DNA of 64,000 nt from Acheta domesticus (taxonomy: Eukaryota; Arthropoda; Insecta; Orthoptera; Gryllidae). The notes under the pieces are model-generated. The model made no database searches. It had not been told where the DNA came from and saw only the letters and a list, made by a program, of their open reading frames with translations. Of the stretch, positions 35,627 through 46,951 are shown one piece after another. The stretch is from positions 135,982,949 through 136,046,948 of the forward strand of contig JAHLJT010008756.1 of NCBI GenBank assembly GCA_031308135.1, given 5' to 3'. Position numbers and translations under genes: made by a program. Position 1 is the first letter of the stretch. The number at the start of each line of letters is the position of its first letter.

Positions 35627-36264
35627 TACTATTACATTTACGAGTACATGTGCTTTACATTATGTCTTAAAAGTTCCTCGACAACTCAGATGTTTTCTGT
35701 GAAAATGAACTGAAACATCCGAATTTGCACAAATGCTCAAACGCCATTTTCTCAAATTGCTTCTTCAAACTTTTCGTACGAATGCTACTTGCATTCTTTG
35801 AGTTGACATAAAATGAATTTGGCTGTATTTTTTTGATTTTTCAAAAAATAAATAAATGTATTTTTTAAGTGTCTCTCACGCCATTAATGTTCACATTTCC
35901 AGAAATTTTTTACATTATTACATTTGTGAGTAGAAGTGCTTTAAATGTCACCAAATGAAGTTGTTCGAAAACTCGAAAGATTCTTGTGAAAATTCCGATG
36001 CTTCCATTTTCGCATTTACGCTTAAACGCCATTTTCTTAAGAGCGGTTCCAAATTTATCAATGAAAATTCCTATATAGGACGAAGTTTTACTCTTCTTTA
36101 ATATCCTAAAAGTAATATTTCGTATCTACCATTAAGAAGTTAAAAAATGAGAAAAGTTCAAAAAATGTATTTTGGGCGGCGATAGATGTCAGCAAGATGT
36201 CAGAAGATGGGGAAAAATGGTAAAACTGACCCAGACCAAAGAAATTAGAATACTTTACTATGAG

Positions 36265-36545
36265 AAAGTATGTGCAATTTGTCCTAAAGTACGAAAACGT
36301 TTTAAAAATTCGATTCGGCTGTTTTACTTGGAAGAGGGAATTAACCAGGTGAATTCTATCAAGGTGACAAACGCCGTTTGAAATGATAAATGGTGTCGTA
36401 GGATAAAAGAGCTCTTGCGTTATCTCTGCTTGTTATTTCCGGTAGTGAAATGGTAATGGAAGATCTTAGAAGTAAAATATATCTAAAATACGATGTGAGG
36501 AGATGGAATATGGTAATATTTACGCAATTAGTTCATTTTTTTTTA
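36265..36545 (-). repeat. Repeat D, copy 3
   Basis: Inverted mate of 31445-31690 (ATTCGATTCGGCTGTTTTACT, GAATTAACCAGGTGAATTC, TAAAAGAGCTCTTGCG). Confidence 0.8.
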
Positions 36546-36784
36546 ATCAGCACCAAAGCGGGATCGGTGTTTTGAGTGATACCTCAGACATTCTTATGAT
36601 GGTATTCGAAGGAAGATGGAATATGTGAATAAGATAATAGTTTTATACTACTATTAAAGATGATACGAGACCGTTTGCCCCTATTACAGCATCACTAGTT
36701 TCATATTTGGGTTAAAAATATCTTGGGATGCGAAGTGACGGAAGCATCAACGAAGTGACAGGGTGTCTGGCTTGCTGCCCCCGA

Positions 36785-37240
36785 AAGTTCAGTCGCCGCG
36801 CCGGCTCGCCCGTGCCGGCTTCGCCGCGCCGCCCGGCCCACAAGGGGCGGATGTCCCGGCGGCGTGGAAGGGGAAAGGGAAGGGGGAGTGGGGTGAGGTG
36901 TTTTTTCGAAATTTCACTTACCGTCGCTCCTATTTATCCGATTTGCATGTTTGACACGGCGTTGGATTCTGGAAGCGTGTCGCCATCGCGCTATAAGCCC
37001 ACATTTTTGAAATTGTTCCCGGAAGTACGAGAAAAATTTTAAAAATCGAGTTTCTGCTAGTTTTTTTGGAAAAAGGGCTTCGTAGCGTAAATTCTATTAT
37101 ACACAGGAGTCAAATGCCGTTTACAGATCGAAAATGGGACCATTTGTTCAGACGTTATCGGTAAAGTAAAATTCACTAAACTTGGTGCTGCCACGTGGTG
37201 GCGACAAATTGAACTAGTGTCGGTACATTTAGCCTTAACT
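36785..37240 (-). repeat. Repeat D, copy 4 (right arm of a large inverted repeat)
   Basis: Reverse complement of 28919-29380, including the GC-rich CCGGCTTCGCCGCGCCGCCC end. Confidence 0.88.
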
Positions 37241-37539
37241 AGCGTTGCTAAAAAGACCACATACTTTATCGCATTTTTTGTCACAGCTATGCAATACTGT
37301 AATACTACGTGTGCTTGAAAAATCGAACCATCATTTGTTTTCTCTTCTGTGGGATTCGAACTTAAGGTTTACAGTTTCACGCTACCCATTCACGTAGCAC
37401 AATTTCACGTTACCATTCACATTCACAAGGCTTTGTTAATGTTCGGCGTTCATCGATACGCCGTTGTATGCCGTGTTTATAACAGCTTCACTCATATTCC
37501 CACCTTTTTAAAGAAAAAGGGGGTGAAAGGACGAACATA

Positions 37540-37645
37540 TACAGCCATGCCAGATGCGGTACTCGAACTCGCAATACCTCGGTCCGAGATCACTACGGCA
37601 CTTCTGCCTCAGCGATTTCGGCAAGGGGCCGACTCAGCGTGGCTT
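37540..37645 (-). mobile_element. Leu-tRNA-like SINE L fragment
   Basis: The reverse strand reads a type-II-tRNA-like head, with CCGAAATCGCTGAGGCAG and the B-box-like CGAGTTCGAGTACCGC. The same head, less decayed, is at 60110-60190. Confidence 0.6.
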
Positions 37646-38280
37646 AATGACATTATTCCCGACTGAATTGCTACCAAACATTCCTCAAGCTGATGGTCCG
37701 TTCAATCCGCATATTTCCGATTTCAGGAAATCTTTTGTATTTGTGTACTGTAACGGTCAGATTACAGTAAAAGCAAGAGAAAGTTGTATGAAGTTGGTTG
37801 ATTGTTGAAGTTTTATACAAATATCGAAATAAAATGATTAACGCATTAAAAGGATAAAAACGAAAGATGTGGGCTTCTTGACCCCACTATAAACGTGAGT
37901 CCAAGTAGCTCTGATTTTGAGTTTATCTGCACACAATTAGAGAATCTAAAAAAAAGTTGGGGAAGGCGTTCTACAAATGGCGAAGTTACCATAGCCGTTC
38001 TATTAACAAATATATAATTACAAAAATGTAAACTTATCCTTGATCAATAATCTTAAAAATCCATTGTAGAGAGAAACGTTTTCAGGCCTCAAATGCCTCC
38101 ATTTTCGACGCCAGACACTTAATATAGTGGTGTAACGCAGAGGTGTACTACCGACTTTGTCAAATGCCTTCAAATGCTGTACTGTGTTGCCATGGCACGA
38201 AAGCAACTGCAAACTAAACTCGTTAGTACAATGTGTAAGCGACATCAACCGCGGAAAACATTTTTTCCATGTGGAAAACT
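37646..38280. other. Unassigned intronic sequence
   Basis: Nothing recognised. Confidence 0.3.
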
Positions 38281-38885
38281 CTAGTTATAGTGAACTTCTG
38301 GAGACTAACATTGGTTCACTATATCCGATGATGACAAAATTAAATAGAATTTCTTCACAATGATTGAGTTTATTAATATAGAGATGAAGTAAAATTGATT
38401 AACAGCCCGAACTGAAAATTGCAATGTCTTTATTTGCCCTTAAAAAATCGATTATTTTCAATTGTTTGCTTCGTACATTTTTTTTAGTAATTTCTCTAGA
38501 TCCTTCTCCAGAGTTTGTTCACTCTCCATACTTTGTTGTCCACTGTCTCTAAGCATCGTAAATGCAGTCTTGATCCCCTTCAATGCTTCTTGCACTGTTG
38601 TAAGTCCCACTCTTCTATAACGTGACCTTTGGTCGATATTTTTTCCAAACTGCGTAGTGTTGGAATTTTTGGCACTGAGGCGATATATTCTTTTCTAGGG
38701 GGGAATTAATTTCCAGGACTTATTTCCTACGTTCACTGTAGCCGAGGTTCAGGTTCACTATAACCGAATCTTCTTACGCATACCTGTACTTGTAACGGGA
38801 CCAGTGATTTAAGTTTCCTATAACCGAGGTTTCACTATATCCGAGTATATTGTAACCGGAGTGGACTGTTCTATCCTAAGGTTCC
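38280..38885 (-). mobile_element. Tigger/pogo-like DNA transposon remnant
   Basis: Repeated words of the type TTCACTATAACCGA, TTCACTATATCCGA and CTATAACCGAGG at 38313, 38731, 38754, 38817 and 38831, plus an end reading CAGTCCACTCCGGTTAC in reverse, are typical of Tigger-type termini. A minus-strand open segment (38458-38612, about 50 codons ending in TGA) is rich in paired Leu/Glu/Lys. It could be the C-terminus of the transposase; that part is inference. Confidence 0.6.
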
Positions 38886-40125
38886 AAGTAGCCCGTGATA
38901 GCGGGTATCTCTTCGCCACCTTCACCAATCTTAATCATATTTCTCCGCCACATTAGGAACATAATAGTTGCGTATTATGATAAGGAACGAAGGAACTCAG
39001 AACTCAAAGAAAACGAGATATTTTGTCGACATCTTACGCGGCCAGAGTCATTCGAGTAATCTTCTGCATCCGGATGACGCCACATCGAATGCTGTGGATA
39101 CAACCACATTTTCGACCATTGAATTGTGCTCTTCAGAATTTAAGTGAAGGAAATGTTTCTAAACTCAACCTTCGTTGCAGCGTCACTCAGACTCAGCCAA
39201 AATCATTCGAAAAACGAGATATGATGGCTGCCACCTGTCTTTTTCAAGTGCTAGAGAGAAGAAGGTTTGGCACTCCATAAAAGATAGAAGAATCTCCTGT
39301 GAAACTTTATTGATATTTTTTGTACAGGAAAGCACAGATAGGTTATCGCGGAGATATTCATTTTCTTGCGGGATCGGTGGCCATTATGAAGACTATGATA
39401 TAATGAAAACACCTTCATTCCCAAAGAAGTGATTTAATGTGAAAATAACTGAAATTTTACATTAACAAATTCCAATAAATACATTAAGCTGTAAAATGAA
39501 CAAATCACAAATAAAAAGAATTAAACAATATCAAAAACATAAAACTCTCCAAAACACATAGAATTACACAAGAATAGAAACAAAATGTACACATTCTTTC
39601 TTAAGAAATGATCTCTTTCCCATTAAAGATTACGAATTTTATGTGATCGTTGCGACTACACGTGTGTCAGAATTCCCTCTCGTAAAAACGTTTCCAAATG
39701 AACAATAATGTTTTTGTCTATTACATTCTTGCTTTAATTCTTAATCATATACTTTTCTAAAAACTAACATAAAATTCGCACGTGTAAAAAAAATGTCCCG
39801 TCGTGCACTACATAATAGGAGTGATTAAACTGACACAATGTAACTTTACACATTCAATATTCAAGATGTTTAAACATTTTTGAATTCCTAAAGCAAGTTA
39901 CAAACATAAAGCTAGAAAGACTACTATTAAGTTCATTTTAGAGAACCGTCCTTAATGTTGAATTCACATTTACTTTAAAATTTTTATTCCAGCAAATATT
40001 AACTTATTGCTTAACTAAATTTGTTAGGAGCCAGCGAAGGTCAAACGTCGGCTTCTAACACCGCCAAGGGCTCGTGTTTGAAGCAAGAAAATTCCTTTCT
40101 TACGGTAACGGGAGCAACAAAACAG
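38886..40125. other. Unassigned intronic sequence
   Basis: AT-rich. The small open frames (39023-39280, 39175-39432) are unrecognised. Confidence 0.3.
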
Positions 40126-40317
40126 GTTTCTCTGTTGAAAAAACGGCAATTTTCGTCGCAGCATTACAAACATTTCTCTATTCTACGTATACACTATCCA
40201 ACAGTCTTATTCGCGCACTCAGATTTAGCAACGGTTATCATATCATATAAAATATTTTTAAATTATGTTTTTGCTGAAATTGTGCAGCAATTGCATTTGT
40301 AGTATTATATAATTACA

Positions 40318-40605
40318 TCATCTTTTTAGATGCATTTTCCACTTAGACCGTAACTGAGGAGCACTTAACCGAGGATTTTTACGAACTTGAAGTATATGTA
40401 CATATCGTTCGTCGAGTCTCTTTGGTTTTCGTGGCAAATGTTTCGTAGAACCTTCGTCTCTAAACTTTCTTACAATGTAATGCACAGTGGAGTGGCTTTT
40501 GTTAACTATTCTACTTATTTGTCGCAAGGAATAGCCCTTAAGTACTAAGCTGACAATTACCTCTTTCTCATTGGAAGTGAGCTCCTGCTGCTTGGCCATT
40601 TCCAT
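40318..40605 (-). pseudogene. Tc1-like transposase, N-terminal fragment
   Basis: 95 codons from an ATG encode the paired-type DNA-binding region of a Tc1/mariner transposase. Residues 8-45 form a helix-turn-helix (SLRQISRIVNKSHSTVHYIV). A linker with H-L-P-R-K-P-K-R (about 56-63) and the start of the second helical domain (R-K-N-P-R-L-S-A-P-Q-L, about 75-85) follow. Full proteins are about 340 residues with a DDE catalytic core, which is missing. It is therefore a truncated relic inside repeat A-like surroundings. The intact N-terminal frame suggests a fairly recent fragment. Confidence 0.85.
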
Positions 40606-40659
40606 GCCGACTGTTGCCTACTGGAGGAACTATCCCAAAATTTGTACACATTTTGTAGT

Positions 40660-41460
40660 CCCTTAACATTGAAAAATTGTTTCTTTTCCTCAAAATGTCA
40701 ATCTGTGCGGACTCAAAGCCCTGCGATTTTGAAAAACACTTTATATTTTTAGGGTTCTTTACATGCAGCCCATGATACATTATCAAAATGTTCTCCTCAA
40801 ACACCGCTTCGATTTTTTCATCACAGTTTGGGGTCCCCTGATACCAAAAATGTGTTTTTTTAACTACTCTTAGTCCCTCCGTTCGTCCATCTGTTGGACC
40901 GCTTGTAAACAACACTACATCCTAAACTATCCATAGAATCTTTCCAAAATGAATATTCCCCAATCGATTTGGATCGACTCTAAGCTCGTCGATTTTAATA
41001 AACTTTCTTTAAATTTTGGGTACTTTACATGAAGATCCTTGGACATTTTCAATTTGTTTCTCAACAAACACTACAATTTTTTTTCAATGTCTTGTAAAAA
41101 TAGTGTTAAATGCAGTTATAAAGATGGCGTAGGTCCGATTTTCACTCTTAATTCATATTTTTGGAAAATTACAATTTTGTTTCGGCGGCTTCGTAAAACT
41201 GCAGTATTGGAAATAGCGATGTTTTTCTTCAAATGAAGTAAATGTTCTCCACAATCACTTTCTAATTATTATGTTCATTGATTTGAAAGTATATCTAGTT
41301 TTCGTGCAATTTGGAGTGAAATATGGACAATATTATGTTCAAAACAAGATTTTCTCCAAAGTGGCACCTAATTTCTTTTTTTAAACGTTTTGTACGGATA
41401 GTGCTAAATGCATTGAATAACATGAAAAATGTAATTTTCTCTGTTGTTTTGAACTTCATT
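40660..41460 (+). repeat. Repeat A copy, partial
   Basis: Carries the GGGGTCCCCTGATACC block, the TCCGTTCGTCCATCTG block and two modules. A short reverse head fragment (ACAAACATTTCTCTATTC) lies at 40150-40200, so the Tc1-like fragment sits between repeat A pieces. Confidence 0.65.
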
Positions 41461-44426
41461 TTATTTGTAGGCTACGATTAAGGTCAACACTTCATTTTTA
41501 ATGCGAAAAGAAAGTCTGGCTATGTTCTAGACATCGCCTAGCTGATCTAGACAGTGCCTAAGATGAGAAGAGATGTGGTTAAGGCTGCTCGCTATGAGGC
41601 GTTGAGGGAAAGGAGACTTGGGGCATTCACGTCGACGGTCAGATTGCAGAGAAGCAGTGATTCAAGTGTCGGTTATGATTGGCCGCTACTGAGGATTTGT
41701 GTAAATTGCCCCTGGCACATGATGTATCTCCCCAGAATGTGATTTTAACTTATTCGTAGGAACATCGATGAGCGAAATAAATTGAAGAAAAGTCGAATAC
41801 TCCTATTATTACCTTAATAAGTTCCCTAGTAATGGTTTTAGATAACGAAGTTGAACTTATGAATCCATTAGCGATATCAGTCCAACTTTGTGAATTTGAT
41901 AACTTCTGATAAGGAAGCATTGATTTGTTTCGTGTGAACTACACGGCAAACATGGTTGTGTTGTGTACGTAACACGTGCCAAAAGTAACTTCAACTAAGG
42001 TGGGCTGCCATCACACGCCTGAATTAAATTGCACGCAAATGTTAAAGCAATTACTTGTGCGAGAACCAATCTATAAATGGGCGCATTTGCCTCTGTATTA
42101 CATAAAATGCCATAATTGAAGGTAAGAGGTAGCAAAAATGAAGGAGAGCATGTTATCACGATAAAGATCTGCCTGTGAAAGGAACGTTAGTGGTTGATAA
42201 TACACTGGAGCTTCTATGCTCATCGATTGGATCTTATAAGATGTTAATGTAGTATTAAGCCAAAATGTTTCACTGTAAACCAGACCTGCACAACGCCTGC
42301 TCCCGCGGGTATTCTGCACTTGGGAGCCGGTCGTCTGCCCGTGGCAGCGCCGAAAGTGCAAGTAGTGGGGAGTAGGAAGCTTTGCGGGGAGGGGAGAAGT
42401 CTGACGTAGCACGACGCGGCGCGTAGATTGAATGCCTGGGCGTCTAATAATGATCCATGCTTCAAAATTAAATGCCCATTTGTTTAAATGGATTATTTCT
42501 AGTATTTCAAGTTACCAGGGTCATAATTCACTGTTTACGTTCTGTGCACTACTACATATCCATCTTTGTATCCATCACTGTATGTATTTTCATTTTCTAA
42601 TACTTTTAAAGAAAATAACATGTTCATTGCGACTCTTAAGCAATCTTTTAAAGCAATAGCTTTAAAATATATGCTTATATATAAGAAAAAATATTATTTA
42701 ATTCTATCTAACACAAAATTGCAATTTAATAATTGATTGTTCACCAGGAATGTTATAATCTCCAAATCATAGAAAAATGAACAAAATCATGAGAGCAATC
42801 TCTCACATCAAGATTGACATAAAATAAAATATGTGGCAATTCCAAGAAGGGTAATGTTTAATAGCACATTTTTCCCCATTACGAAACTGAATACAAGAGG
42901 TCAACGAGCAAACTTTTGTGACGATATGTTACGGACAATCATAAGATAATCATGGGTATAGGTTAAATAGAATGCAAAGGGCTTTATATTTTTATTAGAT
43001 CTCGTACACGACTCTACTCTCTTGTGAGAAATTAGAACAGAAAATAATCATGATTTTTTTAAGAACAATATATTTTTGCTTTGAGAGAACCGTCTTATTC
43101 AATTAAACATAGTTAATAAAAAATAGTTTATTGCTATCATCATCAAACAAAAACAATTCAGTATCAAAATTTTGTGTTTAGAACAACACTAAATTTGTGA
43201 TGACATCGTAGCAAATCGAATTAAACTTTCAGCCCTACAAGCAATTATAATACTTGGTGTTGAAATCTAAAATGTATTATTCGTTGTAGTTTCATATTTC
43301 GCCCTGTCATAAACCGAGAAAAAATATTTGCAATATAATACAAAAGACAATATTACTTGAACTGTATAAGACCGTCACGTTCTTGCCGATTGCTCTTTAA
43401 ATTTACGCGCTATCTTTCGAATTGCGCATTCTGATTGGTGGTCCCCACTCCTAGATTGAGTCTCATCCCCACCCTTAATCGATTTTCTCATTTGCACCCG
43501 AGTTGCCCGCATGCAGCTCCTGAGGTCAGTGAAAGTGCAAAATGCTGTGCAGGTCTGCTGTAAACAGAGCAAAAGTTTTATTCACCTTTTATCAATTACA
43601 TTATTACACAAAACTATTTATAATACTTTACTCTTACCTGTAAACAGAGAAACGAGAATTTATGCTTATTACTACCACTTCTCTATTTACTTATTTTAAA
43701 TACAATATAATCTAATAAACTTTATCTCCGTATTCTTTTGTCTATATCATCGTACTTCGTCTGTCTAAAAACGAAACGCTAAGCGTTGGAAGCGCGGCAT
43801 ATTCAAATTAAAGAAAATATATTTTCTTTACAGATCTCATGCGAAGGAGCAAAAGGAACGTCGATCAATGTAGTAATAAATTGAACACTTCAGAAACTAG
43901 AAATACGTCCATTCGCACAGTTTAAAAAAAGGTTCCTTCATTTGTTACAGAAGAAACACTAGTAAACACTATTTAGTTACGTTTTTGGGGGTAGTAGAAA
44001 TGTGTTTGTTACCCACAACCAAAACTAATGAAGTTTAGCTGTATTCTCTCTGAACACAGAGAATTGTCGTAATGTTTTCATTATTTGGTAAGACTGTCTT
44101 GTGTAATTTGATGGAATCATTGTTGCGCTATTTTAATCTTCATTGTTGGTGGTTCATTTGTTTTCGTAGGTGTAGATTTGATCCGTTTATTGTAATATTT
44201 GGTGAAGGTAGCATTCTCAGTGTGTTCCTAATTTTGTCAAAAAACAAATGTTTAATTTTAATAGAGTCAATGTCTAAAAGAATAAATGAACTTATGAACA
44301 ATGGAGGGGGACATTTAAATTATTAAGTACATGAAAAGTTTCGTATGTTTTCCAATGTGAAAATGAAGTGTTCTAAAGGACATTGTGTGTTCGGATTAAT
44401 CTATTTGCTACTGTATATTAGTTATC
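41461..44426. other. Long AT-rich intronic stretch
   Basis: About 3 kb with no recognised gene or repeat. A GC-richer patch is at 42285-42425. Small open frames (42098-42412 minus, 44072-44326 plus) are unrecognised. Confidence 0.3.
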
Positions 44427-44550
44427 TACGACACGAGTGGTAAAAGTGAGATTTTATTTTGCGAGTAGGAAAGATTGCGGCAGGAGGCCGGTATGCCGAA
44501 TGGCTCAGTCCTACGCCCAAAATAAAATCACTTTTTCCGCAAGTGTCGTA
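44427..44550. mobile_element. Inverted-repeat MITE, about 124 bp
   Basis: The arms TACGACACGAGTGGTAAAAG and TACGACACTTGCGGAAAAAG (right reversed) continue through TGA(GA)TTTTATTTTG and GTAGGA. The centre is short and GC-rich. Confidence 0.85.
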
Positions 44551-44813
44551 CACTATTTTTAGACAACCTTACTGACTTCCCTTTTTTATTCAAGTGTATA
44601 AAGCACTTTAATGATACATTAAGGTCAGCAGTAGCTGATGCGGTCAGACGAAAGTATTTTGTTTTGTTTTGTTTGTTGCGTAACAGATTTATCAAAATAC
44701 TCGAGCAACGTCTTACTTCTAGCACGCTGTGCATACCCAGAAAAAATCGCATTTACTACTGGCTGTCTAAAAACTTATTTTAGAGCATTTCAAATAGCAT
44801 CCAATTTCAATAC

Positions 44814-45029
44814 TTATTCTTCGGTTTTTATAACTTGGCACGTCAGGGCCCGTCTTCGCAAATTCGCGTTTTTCTCGGTCGTGCCTCTAGATGTCGCATG
44901 AGCGCATCCGTTTCAAGCAGAATGACTAGCGGCATCCAGCGACGAGACCGAGAAAGACCCGAAATGCCGTGGGATATTCCATCGTGAAGACAGTCCCTGA
45001 CGCGCCAAGTTATAAAAACTGAAGCATAT
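44814..45029. mobile_element. Palindromic MITE, family P, copy 3
   Basis: Outer arms CTTCGGTTTTTATAACTTGG and the complementary CCAAGTTATAAAAACTGAAG. The shared core is TTTCTCGGTCGTGCCTCTAG, GTCGCATGAGCGC. More diverged than copies 1 and 2. Confidence 0.82.
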
Positions 45030-45684
45030 TCTCCAACTTCCACCTCACCCTCATTAATGTATCTCCCTGTTTTTCTTAAGCATTCTTTTCTTACTTACCT
45101 AGTGACCCCGTTCAAATCCCCATCCCTTATATAATCTGTGTAACGTAAGCTCCTCCAGTCACAACTTCAGTCATTCCATTCTTCTCTGTATCCTTAATGT
45201 CTCACACTCTCTTCTTCCTCTCATCTCCTACTGTATACTAATCCTTATAACATAATCTGTTATTCTTACGTGCGTTCTCTTTCTTCCCATCATTACTACT
45301 AAACATCAATACATCTATCACTCTTTCCCATTTCTAACGTTTCCTAATCCAACATTATCCTATTGTTTCTTCTCACGGAAGAGACCTTGAGAGTTTTTGA
45401 ACACGTAAAGCACCATTGTTCATGTGCATTTAACGCAATTTTGAGCCTCTCCACGAAATGTAACGTTCGATCCCGACAGACGTCTCTAATTTCCAGCATC
45501 CAGAGTTGACATAACCCGCGACCTCCCAATCACCAGCTCACTCGAGCCATAAGGCGTTGACGAAGATTGTCGCTACCGGTGCTAATAGATTCAGATTTTC
45601 TAATCCATATATCTGAAACCTGTAATTATTTTTGTGAAATAAGCTACTAAGATTTGAAAACGTCAATGTTAAGAGCATATCTAA
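45030..45684. other. Pyrimidine-rich, then unassigned sequence
   Basis: Positions 45030-45360 are strongly C/T-rich on the + strand. No gene recognised. Confidence 0.35.
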
Positions 45685-46550
45685 TACACCGAAGAGCCAA
45701 AAAAACAGCCATGGTACAGCCAGGCGTATTGAAATAAAGAAATCTGGAACCAATCAGAATACGGCGGTCTGAATACTCCGGTCGGCAACGACTATAAAGA
45801 CAACCAGAGTCTGGCACAGTTGTTAGATCTGTTACTGCTGCTACAATGGCAGATTAACCGGATTTAAGTGAGTTTTCACGTGATGTTATAGTCGGCGCAA
45901 GACAGATGGGGCATAGCATCTCCGAGATCGCAATGAAATTTCCCGTACGACCATTTCATGAGTGTACCGTGAGTATCAGGAATCCGTTAAACATCAAACT
46001 TCCGGCATCGCTGCGGCCTCAGAGAGATCGTGCAAGAATGGGACCGATGACTGAGGAGAATCATTACACGTGACAGAAGTGCAACTGTTCCGCAAATTGC
46101 GGCAGATTTCAATGCTGGGCCATCACCAAATCTCAGCGCGATGTGAGGTTTCGGAGCCAAAGGCCCTTTTATGTACCCTTGACGATTGCACGACACAAAG
46201 CTTTACGCCTCGCCTGGGCCCTTCAACACCAACATTGGATTGTTGGTGACGAAACACGTTGCCTGGTCTGACGAGTGCCATTTCACATTGTTTGGAACGG
46301 ATGGACGTGAACAAGTATGGCGGCATCTGGGATGTTTTGCAGCATGCTGTTCAGAAGAGACCTCCACCCTCTCGTACTTTTACGAGTTTTCGGACAACCC
46401 TGCAGGATTCATGGTGTCAGTTACCTCAAGCACTACTTCAGACATTAGTCGAGTCCATGCCACGTCGTGTTGCGGCACTTGTGCGTGCTCGCGGGGACCC
46501 GACTCGATATTAGGCAGGTGTACCAGGTTTTTTTGGCTCTTCAGTATGTG
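45685..46550 (+). pseudogene. Internally deleted Tc1-like transposon
   Basis: Terminal inverted repeats share GAAGAGCCAAAAAAAC at both ends (45691-45706 and, reversed, about 46526-46541). Between them the + strand translates, with frameshifts, to a Tc1 transposase. The segments are L-S-E-F-S-R-D-V-I-V-G-A-R-Q-M-G-H-S-I-S-E-I (about 45870-45930, DNA-binding domain), a R-H-K-A-L-R-L-A-W-A segment (about 46190-46220), and the region around the first catalytic Asp (W-S-D-E-C-H-F, about 46265-46285, read in a shifted frame). The sequence then jumps to the extreme C-terminus. The middle of the catalytic domain is missing, and stops and frameshifts are present. At about 866 bp it is roughly half the usual length. 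Confidence 0.9.
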
Positions 46551-46951
46551 TAGTACGTACATTCGTACTACCTTTTTGTGTGTGTACTACATACATTCGT
46601 AAACCTCGTTAGGTGACTTGTGTCGGAAGTTCTACCCAACACAGTTTATTTCTAGAACCCCATAAAACAATTACTTTTTAAGGTTCTTCATTGTCTGGAA
46701 ATCAAATTTTAAATCTTCATTCTAAACGTGATTTTTAAACATTACCATACAAAACAACGAAAACCGCGGTCACCCTTTATTTCACGGCCGTCTAATTTTC
46801 CTTCTCTACCACGTACCGTTCATCAGTGGCCAGGCATTTGAATCGTTTGGAGAACGCGCCATTTTCGAGAGTCGATATTTTCGCGAACATGGCGGCTGTG
46901 GAAGGTTCCTAGGAGCTGTTCTCGCTAATAGATCGCACCGTACAATTATCT
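46551..46951. other. Intronic sequence upstream of the exon array
   Basis: A duplicated TACATTCGTA word (46557-46570 and about 46590-46600) occurs. A CpG-richer patch with AACATGGCGGC is at 46885-46900. No gene recognised. Confidence 0.3.

Larger units (their letters stand above)
34010..36250 (+). repeat. Repeat A copy carrying two nested insertions
   Basis: The head at 34010-34340 and the body from 35000 to 36250 are one repeat A copy. A SINE B (about 34345-34995) interrupts the first module and a 137-bp MITE (35490-35626) interrupts the second. Removing the MITE restores the roughly 303-bp module spacing (35302 to 35742 minus 137). Confidence 0.75.
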
